A DNA stretch of 64,000 nt from Oncomelania hupensis. Lineage: Eukaryota > Mollusca > Gastropoda > Littorinimorpha > Pomatiopsidae. The stretch spans positions 62,001-126,000 of the forward strand of contig JBAHVR010000307.1 of NCBI GenBank assembly GCA_036898135.1. The letters run 5' to 3'. Numbering within the stretch: position 1 is the stretch's first letter; each line of letters begins with the position of its first letter. Made by a program: the position numbers and the translations under genes. Below the pieces are notes generated by a model. The model worked only from the letters and a program-made list of their open reading frames with translations, did no database searches and was not told where the DNA came from. Below, piece by piece: positions 52,658-64,000 of the stretch.

Positions 52658-54611
52658 AAAATCAAAATATCGAGAAAGAAAAGAAATCGAGAAAGAAAGA
52701 AAAGAACAAACAAACTTTACACCGTTTTAAAATTAGCAATAAAGATTTTAGACTAATGATAAAATCTAATCTTTCAATCTGCCCCTTAAAGAAAGAAAGA
52801 AAGAAAGTGCACACACATATACCTCTCAAGACAGGCAGACTAATATCTTTAGACATTACAGACATTACACACGCAAATGGCATATACATGATATAAGTTG
52901 AGTGGGATACATCGATTTCCTTCAGCTCGTAGGCTGAACTGATCTACGTCCTATGTCAGCATTATTATCATGGTCATATAATGCAAAGGCAACTGGCAGC
53001 GTTGTCCAGCCACTGACCACTGACTAGTTCCGTCAGTTGGACACAACACACAACACGCCTGCAATGCATTGCTCCTGTCTGGACAAAGATACAGATTATA
53101 TGACTCCTAGCCAATTAGCACAGAGGCACATAGTAAAGAACATTATTCAAAACACGGTTAGACTGCTCTGTGCATGAAGCATAGATGAAAAAGGAAAAGG
53201 AGGAGGAAGAAGAAGAAGAAGAAGAAGAAGAAGAAGAAGAAGAACAACAACAACAACAACAACAACAACAAGATCAACAACAACAAGATCAACAACAACA
53301 AAAACAACGACGACAGCAAAACAACAATAGAGTAATTAACAAAATTATCAACAGTCTATTGTTTGGTAAATTCTTCTTGGCAGTTTAGATTTTCTATAAA
53401 TGCTGATAGCTATACAACTTCTACTACTACTACTAACCCAACTACTACTACTACCATCATCATCACCACTATCACCACCACCACCAGTAGTAGCGGTGGT
53501 TGCAGCAGCAACAAACAACAATGGTAGCAGTAGTACTAGTATGACATATTTGGTGACCGACGTCTGGAATCCTTCTTTAAGACATCCACATTATCACATC
53601 ACGCTCAAAGCGCTGTAGAAAGTGGTAGTAGTAGTAGCAGTAGTAGTAGCAGCAGCAGCAGCAGTAGACTGCCCAATCCTGGTTAAGGCTCAACCAAGGC
53701 TCAATGATGTCTCACCTCCTAACAATTCATCGGCAGTACCAAAGTACTGACGACAGTGTGTAAGTCCAGCACGCCAGCCCAAGGCCGCCATAACATGATT
53801 AGGAGCGATAATGAAACAGCGGGACTAAGCAACCGCCAGATGTCCAAATGAAACATTGAACTGCCCGGGCCGTTCCTACAATATTATTAATATAACCCAG
53901 TCTATAGGATGCAATCACTGAACGACACAAAGTATGAAACAGCACAACACGACCAAGTACGCCCGCTGGTTATCAGTATCTGGCACTTTTTAGAACCCAA
54001 GATGGTAAGATGACAGGAGATTGACACCACCCTCGTGCAGCTGACCTTGAAAAATGAGAAATCCCTAATGACTCTCTCCTCAACGATCGAAGGGTTGAGG
54101 GAACTTAAAATGTTGAAGAACAATCTTCTTTATCAACACAAAAGTTTTAAAACTCTTTGTCAGTTGAGAGAAGCCAAGGTACTTCCGCTTTTGTCAACCT
54201 TTGTAGCCTTTGGAAGGACGAAGACAAGACGGCTAAGATTGGTTGTAGCCGATTGATCCCGTTCTGTCATTGAACCGCGCTTTTAAGACTGTTTACACAG
54301 TCGATCTAACGTCAGCGACAGGGTCTACCAAACTACGGTAGAAACATTGATATCTGTTTTACTACCTGTCAAACGACAGTATTAACGAATTCCGTCTGCG
54401 TTGTTCACGAGGTTGTGTACGAATGCCGGAACATACATGGTCCTTTACCTTTTCGTAAGTGTCACCCAGGTAACGAACACCAAAGGTCACCGAGGTCAGA
54501 TGTACCACTAGCTTCAGGTAGGTTATAATGACCACTGAAACCGAGACTGACCACTCAACCTGGTTCTACAGTCTAGTGATTAGTCTACGTTCTTCACATT
54601 ATTTTTATTGC
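52266..54611. other. Intergenic region without recognised gene
   Basis: Simple repeats at 52628-52660 (GAAA), 53200-53300 (GAA then CAA), 53420-53500 (ACT, ACC) and 53628-53665 (AGT/AGC). The 178-codon frame at 52360-52896 is Lys/Glu-rich only where it crosses GAAA repeats and otherwise resembles nothing known. A segment with CACGCTCAAAGCGCTG (about 53602) is of the GCGCT type often found beside simple repeats. Confidence 0.5.
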
Positions 54612-54622
54612 AATGTTGGGCT

Positions 54623-55666
54623 ATAAAAGTGTACAACATCAGCCCTAAAATTAATGAAGTCATCAAAAGCCTGTATGACAAGGCTACCAGTGCAGTCCTC
54701 CATAGCAGCGTCATCGGGAACTGGTTCAGAACAACAATCGGTGTGCGTCAAGGATGCCTACTCTCTCCAACACTCTTCAACATCTTCCTAGAGCGCATCA
54801 TGTCAGATGCTCTTGCAGATCACGAAAGCACTGTCAGCATAGGGGGTAGAGCAATCTCCAATCTTCGTTTTGCGGATGACATTGATGGATTGGCTGGAGA
54901 GGAACAAGAACTTGAACAGCTGGTACAGAGGCTTGACACCACCTCCAGAGCTTATGGAATGGAAATAAGTGCAGAGAAGACCAAAATGATGACCAACAAC
55001 ACCAATGGCATCAACACGGACATCAAAGTCCAAGGCCAATCCCTCAACACAGTGCATAGCTTCAAATATTTAGGAGCCATTGTATCAGACAATGGGTCTC
55101 GACAGGAAGTCCTCTCCAGGATCGCACAAACAACTGCTGCCCTGACAAGGTTGAAGCCCATTTGGAAAGACAGGACCATCAGTCTACATTTCAAAGTAAG
55201 ACTGCTGCGCTCCCTTGTCATCTCCATCTTCCTATATGCTTGCGAAGCATGGACCCTCACAGCAGATCTACAACGAAGAATACAAAGCATGGAGAAGAGG
55301 TGCTACAGAAGACTTCTGGGCATTTCCTATACCCAACACATCACCAACGACGAAGTCCGACAGACCATCACACAAGCCATTGGACAACACGATGACCTGC
55401 TCACAGTGGTGAAGAAACGGAAACTCCGATGGTATGGCCACGTCACCAGATCATCAGGCTTTGCAAAGACCATTCTGCAAGGCACAGTGCAAGGAGGTAG
55501 AAGAAGAGGGAGACCGAAAAAGAGCTGGGAGGACAACATTCGAGAATGGACTGGTTTGACACTGAGCGAAGCCATCAGGGCTGCTGAGGACAGAGAAAGA
55601 TGGAGTATGCTGGTTAAACGATCATCTTTGGTGCCCCTACGACCTCCGGGTTACGGGACAGGATAG
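54623..55666 (+). CDS. RTE reverse transcriptase, C-terminal part, open frame
   Basis: About 347 open codons with no native start; the frame extends a few codons into the flanking sequence and has no ATG. Order: YNISPKINEVIKSLYDKAT, RTTIGVRQGCLLSPTLFN (RT motif B region), catalytic LRFADDIDGLAGEE, KYLGAIVSDNGS, CEAWTLTADLQRRI, LRWYGHVTR, GRRRGRPKK and DNIREWTGLTLSEAIRAAE. This order is characteristic of RTE-clade proteins. The frame ends at the stop just before the GATAG tail. Expression of the truncated copy is not expected. Confidence 0.9.
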   Translation: MKVYNISPKINEVIKSLYDKATSAVLHSSVIGNWFRTTIGVRQGCLLSPTLFNIFLERIMSDALADHESTVSIGGRAISNLRFADDIDGLAGEEQELEQLVQRLDTTSRAYGMEISAEKTKMMTNNTNGINTDIKVQGQSLNTVHSFKYLGAIVSDNGSRQEVLSRIAQTTAALTRLKPIWKDRTISLHFKVRLLRSLVISIFLYACEAWTLTADLQRRIQSMEKRCYRRLLGISYTQHITNDEVRQTITQAIGQHDDLLTVVKKRKLRWYGHVTRSSGFAKTILQGTVQGGRRRGRPKKSWEDNIREWTGLTLSEAIRAAEDRERWSMLVKRSSLVPLRPPGYGTG

Positions 55667-55674
55667 GATAGGAT
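54623..55674 (+). mobile_element. Young 5'-truncated RTE-type LINE with target duplication
   Basis: Boundaries are exact. AATGTTGGGCT lies at 54612-54622 and again at 55675-55685, an 11-bp target duplication. The element is about 1.05 kb, keeps the distal part of the reverse transcriptase and the C-terminal region, and ends in GTTACGGGACAGGATAGGATAGGAT. It has no frame breaks, unlike the other copies, so it is probably the most recent insertion and the best reference for the family. It lacks endonuclease and fingers and cannot move itself. Confidence 0.92.
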
Positions 55675-55685
55675 AATGTTGGGCT

Positions 55686-56897
55686 CTAAATACGCAGGAC
55701 TAGCTCTGGCTGTAACGACTGCTTACGCCGCATTTCTATAGGATCAGCGTATCACAGTACAGATACACTTGCTGGTCGTCACATTGCCTCATCTTTTGGT
55801 CCTCATCGATCCTGTTTTCCTCACACCCACCCTCTCCCCACCATCCGTCTCATATCGTCGCTTGATTTACAACTATCAACCATCATCAACCATCATCAAC
55901 CATCATCGAACGTGACCATCCCCACACCCACTCCCCTTCCTCCCAATCCTTTAATCTGACCACATCGTCGAAACTGAGGTCAACAGCCCGTGCCCTCGTT
56001 CCCATCATCATCATTTCCGTCAGCGGCGTTGTATTCCAAACCTTCATTGCATTCCGAGCACCCCCCTCCCAATCCAAAACCTCATCGTAACCATCGTCAG
56101 TTTTACATCTACGCCGACGTCATCTTCTTCTATTATAGTTAAAGAATTTTTCACCGAAACTCATTATTCACCTAAGATATTTCCAAACGCTTTGTTCGCA
56201 TCGGTACCTTGTTTCATCAGTAAAGTCAAAAATTATCCTACGTCTTCTGCGTTGTCATGTTATCATTCCTACTCTCGTCAACCCGACACAAGGATTAACT
56301 TTTCTTAGCCATTGAATACAAAAATAGATTTGTCAAGACATGAATTATAAATTAGACTTTTCCAGAAGAGAAAAAAAAATTGCGAAAATTGATATCGACT
56401 ATGCCATTTTCAACCGCCTGAAATGAAAGTGACAAATTATTCATATCACTCTCGCAGCAACGCGATCACTCTTAACGCCCCGTGCATACCCAACGATGTG
56501 CGTCCATTGCACAGCCATAGAATATTCTAGTGACGACAACACAACACACAATGACGCCATTTCATACATTATCCAGACCTATTGTTGCAGTCGTTCGGGC
56601 TGCAGGAAATCAACACGTACCGATCACACACGCCTCTCCGATTTATTTTGATAGGCGAAGCGATATCTGCCAAAGGAATTATACGAATTGAACTTGCCTA
56701 GCCTGTCGCGTATCTTCATTCGCTCCGACAGACCCTGGGTACAGGCTACCACAAGCGCCGTTAAAACCCATTTTCCCACGCATCGTAGCAGAGACTGGCC
56801 GTGTAGCTTTTACTAGGACAGGCCAACTTAAGATTCAGCTAGTCTCCGCTACGCCCTGTGCCTCTCTCCATGTTATTAATGCAGCACTTGCAAGTCA
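55686..56897. other. Intergenic stretch without recognised gene
   Basis: Three tandem copies of CATCATCAAC-type 10-mers at 55874-55910. Otherwise nothing recognised. Confidence 0.45.
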
Positions 56898-57195
56898 TGG
56901 GGTGTCGGATAGCGCAGTGGTTGGAGCACTCGCTACTGTGTCGCAAGTTAAGCACCGTCCAGTGCGGTTAGCACTTGGATGGGTGACCGCAAAACGTGAA
57001 GCGACAAATAACAACGCCCCCAGTTGACGCAACTCTGTGACTGAGTACCTACTCTCTTAAGGGTGGGGAAGGTAAAGCAGCGAGGGAGAGAGATGGGCAT
57101 CACCTTCATTACGCTGGCCCAAGATAAGTGTGATCTCCAACATCACGCTCCCCTACGGCCACAAGGCTATGGGACTACCTTTACCTTTACCCTTT
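56898..57195 (+). mobile_element. SINE with 5S-rRNA-like promoter region
   Basis: It contains GTTAAGCACCGTCC (about 56949) and GGTTAGCACTTGGATGGGTGACCGC (split across 56968-56992). Both correspond to the internal control region of 5S rRNA (GTTAAGC... and GGTTAGTACTTGGATGGG-GACCGC). Just 5' is TAGCGCAGTGGTTGG (about 56912), which fits a tRNA A box. The following body is unrelated to 5S, and the element ends in CTTTACCTTTACCC repeats, a SINE-type tail. Since 5S similarity stops mid-gene, it is not a 5S gene. 5S-derived SINEs (SINE3 class) are known in other animals. Confidence 0.75.
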
Positions 57196-57224
57196 TGCCA
57201 GTCTTGTATGTAATGTAATGTAAT

Positions 57225-57309
57225 GACTACACTATTGGATTTTATACTACTTCTACTACTACTAGCTTACTAGTGCTACTACTACTACAACTATTACTAC
57301 TACTACAAA
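57225..57309. repeat. (ACT)n and TTAA repeats
   Basis: ACT-rich stretch (57245-57306), then four TTAA units leading into the AAT tract. Confidence 0.8.
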
Positions 57310-57323
57310 AAATTAATTAATTA

Positions 57324-57324
<1 letters not shown>

Positions 57325-57417
<93 letters not shown>

Positions 57418-57612
57418 GCGCAATGCACGTTTTTTCTCATAAATAATCAGACCTCAAAGGGCGGAGATCGGTAACCAACACACATGGTACACTCACTTTT
57501 ACATACACAATAAACATACATTGGTCACTCAAAGGTGTGGTGTAAAGGCAGGGAGATCACAATTCAAAGACGGAAGGGAAATTAGTTTGTCTTTTTCGAC
57601 CGAGCTGATGAC
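57325..57612 (-). mobile_element. SINE-like body with (ATT)n tail, second copy
   Basis: On the minus strand a body matching 25993-26205 (GTGATCTCCCTGC, CCGATCTCCGCC, GTGTGTTGGTTACC) runs into a 90-bp (ATT)n tail (57325-57414). Homology stops near 57612 at a TTTTTCGACCGAGCTGATGACC segment, and no tRNA-like head follows. That differs from the 26-kb copy. Confidence 0.55.
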
Positions 57613-59305
<1,693 letters not shown>

Positions 59306-59589
59306 TGCAAATCGATACACCAGAAATAAAACAAAAGATAATTTTCCTTAAAATCTGTCATGAAAATTTGTCTAACTCGTGAAATATTTATGGACGCCGG
59401 GACTTGTTGGGACTTGTGAAACGAGTTGTGCCCTACCAAGCACGTGTAAAATGCGGAAGTACTACATTCCTAAAGACATCATCCTAGATAAATAGTTGTG
59501 CTTCGCTTGACCTATACTATAAAGTTCACAGGTTTATATATTCATAGTCTCCATTTTTCTGTGTCAAACAACAATCGAAATACACAAAA

Positions 59590-59708
59590 CAGACAGTCCA
59601 CACAGAAACAGATAGTACACACAGAAACAGACAGTACACACAGAAACAGACAGTACACACAGAAACAGACAGTACACACAGAAACAGACAGTACACACAG
59701 AAACAGAC
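59590..59708. repeat. 19-bp minisatellite
   Basis: Six near-identical copies of CAGTACACACAGAAACAGA, period 19, with early copies slightly diverged. Confidence 0.92.
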
Positions 59709-59860
59709 TGCCAGACAAGCAGAGAGACATACAGACACACGTACACACGCACCGCACTGCCGCCATTAACAAACATATGTAAGCCTAGACCAGTGACATT
59801 TTCTTATTTTTCATGCGCATGTTTCACCACCACACAAAACGCACCTAGTATGTATCCGCA

Positions 59861-59952
59861 GAAATAAATACCAACCAATCACAAATGCGATAAATAAATT
59901 CCAGCCAATCACAAATGCAATAAATAAATACTAATCAATCACCAATGCTATA
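59861..59952. repeat. Three-copy ~31-bp repeat with CCAATCAC core
   Basis: The unit AAATAAATACCAACCAATCAC with AAATGCGAT follows itself three times, the last diverged. Each has a CCAAT core. A TATAATTATTATAAAA stretch follows, so a promoter is conceivable, but no gene is seen. Confidence 0.75.
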
Positions 59953-60404
59953 ATTATTATAAAACACCACGTCAGTGCACGAGATCATTTCCACCGTTAT
60001 TCTCTGTCCATCATAATTCTTTCTCCCATTGACAAATTGCCAAATCAATTTAACATATTAGGTCATTCCGAATATCTGAACTACGAAGAGCTGGCTTGCT
60101 TCCTTGCCAAGATACACCAACAGCCCATAATACTCTCTCACCCGTTCCACGCCAAGGGACAAAATATTATCCTCATACGGCACCCAGGCCACACAACCTT
60201 GGCCATTTCAAGACGGCCATTAAACAATCAATCCAATCTGGAAAAAGGGTTCTCTGCGGACAGGAAAGTCTAGAAGATGGCGTGCAGAGTTGGCTAGTAA
60301 TATCATAAACGAAGGATAAAACTAAAAAAATAATGCCGACCCACCAAACCTCGATGAAGGCGCCCATTATTATCATTATAATTTTTATATGTTTCCAGAA
60401 ACGG
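59953..60404. other. Spacer with an unrecognised short frame
   Basis: A plus-strand frame (60037-60273) begins MPNQFNILGHSEYLNYEEL with ordinary composition. I recognise no domain. It begins about 75 bases after the CCAAT/TATAAAA-like sequence (59870-59965), which is the only reason to mention it. Confidence 0.25.

Positions 60405-60407
<3 letters not shown>

Positions 60408-60462
<55 letters not shown>
60408..60462. repeat. (CT)n microsatellite
   Basis: About 27 CT units. Confidence 0.95.
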
Positions 60463-60465
<3 letters not shown>

Positions 60466-60739
60466 ACCCCATACCCACTTATTGCACTGCGTATCTGACC
60501 TTGACTACTTTGTACAGAAGCATCCATGCCTCCACCAAGTAATTCCAGCCCATGTTTCCATCTAGCAATTCCAGTCCATGCCTCAACCTAAAAATTCCAG
60601 TATGGATGTGATACACTTGCTATGAAAAAAATAGAGACACGTTAAACATGATGGCGAGCCATTCAAATGTATTTCCAGACACGCACACACGTAGCTAAAA
60701 AAAAGGCATTTTCCAAAGTGTTCATTGTCTTGTCTGTGT

Positions 60740-61758
60740 TGTGACTGGGCTTTTTACCATTGTAATAAGAGGACCAGTTTTACACAGCACTATGGCTTCT
60801 CGCCTTAAATAAGTTAGCCTGTAACCTTGTAAATTAACGTCGCTGTACAGAAGACGACACAAGTCAACTGTAGGCTAAGCATATGTACGCTGGCGCTGGC
60901 TCAGTTAGGCAGTGACCTCATTCAGCTTACGTAAAGCCGGTAACACCCACCCAAGCCAGAGTAAGCCTCTTGTGGTCTAGATTTCCCGGGCTTCCGGCTG
61001 ACCACAGGGAAAGATAGCCATTCTTTGTTTGACGCTCAAGGAGAAGCTCTGAAAGATCTCTCTACCTGAAGAATAAAACCAGGAACTGTTGAAATTCTAT
61101 TCAACCTAGTTAGCCACAGCCTGACATTGTCAAAAAGACAAGCAGGCATCGTTGGCCCGAAGAAGAAGCGAGACCATTAAAAGTCCACACTGACATTCAG
61201 CCTGCATTGGAGCCTCAAGCACTGAGCTACGAGAGCCCACCAGTCTGCCAACCAGGAGAAGACTTCACCACAACAGCGCTCATCTAAAAAAGCTAAGTTA
61301 TTTGAACCCGTGCACCAAAACTGCTATAGAAGGACATCAATAGTCCATTCTTCCAGAAATCTGACCCGTGGGGCAGAACGCACCATTAGCCCAATGATGA
61401 GACAGTAGCTGCATAGAACTATCAAGGAGCGAACTATTCGAAGTGATATTTGGACTTTTAAGTAAGTATATTGATTAGAAGATTTTTGTATAGAGTAGAG
61501 GAAATAAATGTGTGATATTTACTGTTAACAAGTGTCTGGACTACCTATGTTTCATAGCCATGTGAGAGCTAGTGTGTCAGTGAATCTCTTCCCATTTTCT
61601 CTCTATCTCTGTAATCCCAGCCTAACAGACCGAGCTAAACTTATAAATGTATTAAGATTAGTCACCGGGAGATTAACTAGCAATCCCCACTGACGAAAGA
61701 CGAGTGGGTGATAGCACTCCATTGTGGAGAGCCCAGCAACAATAGGCCCTCCGTCACA
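60740..61758 (+). mobile_element. Possible 1-kb solo LTR, unproven
   Basis: It begins TGTGACTGGGC and ends CCTCCGTCACA, so the ends are inverted (TGTGAC/GTCACA) and TG...CA. It includes AATAAATGTGTG (about 61503) as a possible polyadenylation signal. Against it: the five bases outside the two ends (TGTGT and ACCAT) do not match, and no second copy is in the window. Confidence 0.25.
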
Positions 61759-62112
61759 ACCATAAGGAAGGAAAACAATAACAAGGAATGATAGGACACT
61801 ATCTGAACTATATGCAAGCAAACATGTTGTCAAAATCGGTTCAGCAATGTTTAGATACAGCGCATAATGTGGTTAGAAAATGGTGAAGCCCAATGACTTT
61901 GACCTTTTGGGAAAGTACAAATACCAATGACGCAACATACTTAGCAGTTGTTCAATTACGTATCCGCGAAGTCAAATCATGAATGTCGGTTCAGTTATCC
62001 TGGAGATAAGAAATTAGAGAAGGCAGATGAAGAGAGAGAGATGGGCATAATGGTGGAGATGTTCGGTGAACAAACACAAATATGTAACAACATTTTTGAT
62101 CATGTGGTTTGT
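61759..62112. other. Spacer, no gene seen
   Basis: A CAAAATCGGTTCAGCAATGT phrase (about 61831) resembles the TTTGGTCAAAATCTGTTCAG phrase at 18.18 kb. Otherwise unrecognised. Confidence 0.4.
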
Positions 62113-62129
62113 TGTTATTGTTATTGTTA

Positions 62130-62218
<89 letters not shown>
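62113..62218. repeat. (TTGTTA)n-(TTA)n microsatellite
   Basis: A few GTTATT units, then about 28 TTA units. Confidence 0.95.
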
Positions 62219-62624
62219 GAGCTAGCATATACTAAGACGACTACGTGATATGATAAGCATACATTAATTATCTTTATAGTATGCATTAATAGTCTCCATA
62301 ATTCTTATGCCATGATTGTCTAGTCATACCCATACCAGTGCCACTGTTAGTGCGTGCATGTGGGGGTGTGTGTTTGTGTGTGTGAAGGAGGAGGAGGAGG
62401 AGAGAGAGAGAGAGTCATTTATTAAAATAAGGGCAATTTAATTATTTTGTTGTAATGGAATAAATCGCCACAGAACTGTCCATTCTGTTCAGTAAATTAT
62501 CCATTAGTCAATATTTCATATCCAACAAAAAGACATTTGTTTCACTGCGAGTCCATTATGCCATGTGAATATTGTGTGTGGTCTGGGTGCGGGGTTGTGA
62601 GTTCATTTTCTTCATGACGATGCT
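62219..62624. other. Spacer, no gene seen
   Basis: Short GGA and GA runs at 62388-62415. Nothing else recognised. Confidence 0.45.
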
Positions 62625-62627
62625 TTG

Positions 62628-62852
62628 TGTAATGATGCTCTGTCGAAAATTATGAATACAATTTCAAAATGTCAAAGTGTGTGTGTTGAGGGGAAGGGGG
62701 AATGCTTGCATGCTGGGATTGATTTGGATTGGATTGAGCAACACTTCCAGTTGCTGGATGCATTATATAACATCAAAACAGAGTTTTTTTTGGTAGCAAC
62801 TGGAAAGCCAGCAGGACAGATACCAGAACAATATTCACATCGAAACTACATG
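62628..62852 (+). other. Open frame ending at a splice-donor-like site
   Basis: About 75 codons of balanced composition (CLHAGIDLDWIEQHFQLLDAL... then FFLVATGKPAGQIPEQYSHR) end at ACAT|GTAAGTATAG, a strong donor match. No convincing acceptor or ATG context was found and I recognise no family. It is noted only as a possible exon. Confidence 0.2.
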
Positions 62853-62903
62853 TAAGTATAGTGAAAAACTGGAAATGGAATATTTCAGTTCTCGGCTGTT
62901 GTC

Positions 62904-62966
62904 TCGTTCGTTAGTTCGTTCGTTCGTCCGTTCGTTAGTTCGTTAGTTCGTTCGTTCGTCCGTTCG
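62904..62966. repeat. (TTCG)n tetranucleotide repeat
   Basis: TTCG/TTAG/TCCG units; a roughly 28-bp higher-order pattern (GTTAGTTCGTTCGTTCGTCC) appears twice. The repeat is CpG-dense. Confidence 0.85.
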
Positions 62967-63380
62967 GGCTTAAGGAACTCATAGTATCCTGAATTTTGGA
63001 CGAAGCAATAGTGAACCAGACGAAATTGTACCCAACTGTATCCAAGAGACCGTAGTCTTTTTATACTTCATGAAAAACATGCACGAGATTTGCAAGTTCA
63101 AATAACAATCGTCCTATCGAACTCGTCTAACGGCTTCTTTATTTTTTTCACATCGGCTTGCGGCAAATGGATACAGCACAAATGCAAAGGCTGCAGCATC
63201 TTTCATCTGCAGCAGACGACACCCTAGTCCAACAACATCCATTGTCTGTCTGATAGCCATCGTCTGCAAGTTGCTATACCATAGGTCTAGCTGGTCTCAG
63301 TGCTGTACAGTTTTCCATATTTCCACTTTGAGCGCTTTCCATCTCTCCCTTTCTTCTCCCTCCTATTCCCACTCCACCCC

Positions 63381-63386
<6 letters not shown>
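62967..63386. other. Spacer, no gene seen
   Basis: Unique-looking sequence with no recognised gene. Confidence 0.4.
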
Positions 63387-63387
<1 letters not shown>

Positions 63388-63421
<34 letters not shown>

Positions 63422-63462
63422 TCTCCCTCTCCCTCTCTCCCTCTCTCTCTCTCCCTCTTGCT
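63388..63462. repeat. (CT)n/(CCCTCT)n microsatellite
   Basis: CT units with regular CCCTCTCC interruptions. Ser/Leu- and Arg/Glu-rich frames on both strands are artefacts. Confidence 0.95.
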
Positions 63463-63643
63463 CCCCACTCGACCCTCCATCCCCGGAAACTTTGAATTTT
63501 GGTATTGTCAACTGCGACAGTTTTTGCCTGTCTTTCGCGTAATGGCAGATCTAATGTGAAGACCGGAGTGGATCAGCAATAAGCAGTTAGGCCTACACCT
63601 TAATGATCTTCAATTCAAGTTTTTACCTTTTTATTAACTCCAA

Positions 63644-63680
63644 AACGAAGAAGAAGAAGAAGAAGAAGAAGAAGAAGAAG

Positions 63681-63715
<35 letters not shown>

Positions 63716-63755
63716 CTATCACCACCACGAACCACCACCACCAAAACCACCAAGG
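63644..63755. repeat. (GAA)n-(CAA)n-(CCA)n microsatellite
   Basis: GAA units to about 63680, CAA units to about 63716, then ACC-rich sequence. The final 245 bp of the window show no recognised gene. Confidence 0.92.
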
Positions 63756-64000
63756 CACCACCAACATTTATAACGCAACTATGAGAAAACGCCGATTAAG
63801 GACAACGAAGGAAGACGGTATAAAGGCAGCACTCCACTCTGTTATTCCCAGGATACAGACACAGAAATACTGCTGTAATCCACAATGAGTATCGGGAACC
63901 AACAGAGACCTCCTACACATGCCTGTTTTACTCTTATGCTTCAGCAGGCACTGATACTCCGCGTCCGTGCCATTAATCCTCACACAAGAGCGAGTGAATA

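Noticed and set aside
52360..52896. 178-codon frame as a host gene
   Set aside because: Composition is driven by GAAA repeats, with no recognisable domain and no splice or promoter support.
56898..57000. 5S rRNA gene
   Set aside because: Only the central ~60 bp resemble 5S. The ends do not, and the element continues into an unrelated body with a repeat tail.

Overview
The window looks like a piece of a large, repeat-rich animal nuclear genome, most likely from a mollusc (a gastropod would fit). This is an inference from four things: a phosphodiesterase 11-type exon with a spliceosomal donor site, non-LTR retrotransposons of the RTE and CR1/L2/Rex1 types, tRNA- and 5S-derived SINEs, and very long GAA/TTC, ATG/CAT, ATT, ACT and GA/CT microsatellites. 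There are no bacterial-style operons, and most long open frames are microsatellite read-through.

Only one host protein-coding segment is convincing. It is a minus-strand first coding exon (45509-46303, 265 codons) of a PDE11-like cyclic-nucleotide phosphodiesterase, ending at a canonical GAG|GTAAGT donor inside the first GAF domain. Two palindromic CRE sites (TGACGTCA) lie next to its start codon and inside the exon. I did not find later exons in the window.

The rest is a record of transposition. (a) An RTE-type LINE is present in at least seven pieces (575-2380, 7718-8191, 15915-16728, 33205-34735, 43797-44083, 50657-50691, 54623-55674). All end in a GATAG-type tail, and the youngest has an 11-bp target duplication. 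(b) A CR1/L2/Rex1-type LINE (9946-14046) with an open 2.4-kb frame sits inside an unnamed 600-bp repeat (family A). The empty-site form of that repeat is present at 31556-32159. (c) Two LTRs of one family stand alone in opposite orientation (27907-28481 and 30369-31017), each with a perfect 5-bp duplication. (d) An 820-bp two-LTR unit with almost no interior (4794-5613) resembles a TRIM. (e) DNA-transposon relics include a hAT transposase fragment (20363-21438), a second hAT-like relic (23845-24995), a pogo/Tigger-like element (41877-42695), a possible element at 47217-47950, and a 481-bp inverted-repeat MITE inserted into an RTE copy (33697-34177). (f) There are several SINEs, including one with a 12-bp target duplication (44769-44967) and one with a 5S-rRNA-like promoter region (56898-57195).

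Layout: 0-9.6 kb, RTE relics, the TRIM and microsatellites; 9.6-15.6 kb, nested LINE plus a 620-bp TTC tract; 15.6-25.2 kb, an RTE copy and hAT relics; 25.2-33 kb, a SINE/tRNA-like unit, solo LTRs and family A; 33-45 kb, RTE with MITE, satellites, SINEs and the pogo-like element; 45.2-48 kb, the PDE11-like exon; 48-64 kb, microsatellites, minisatellites, a young RTE and the 5S-like SINE. Nothing here amounts to a new multi-gene system. The interest lies in the nested and miniature elements.
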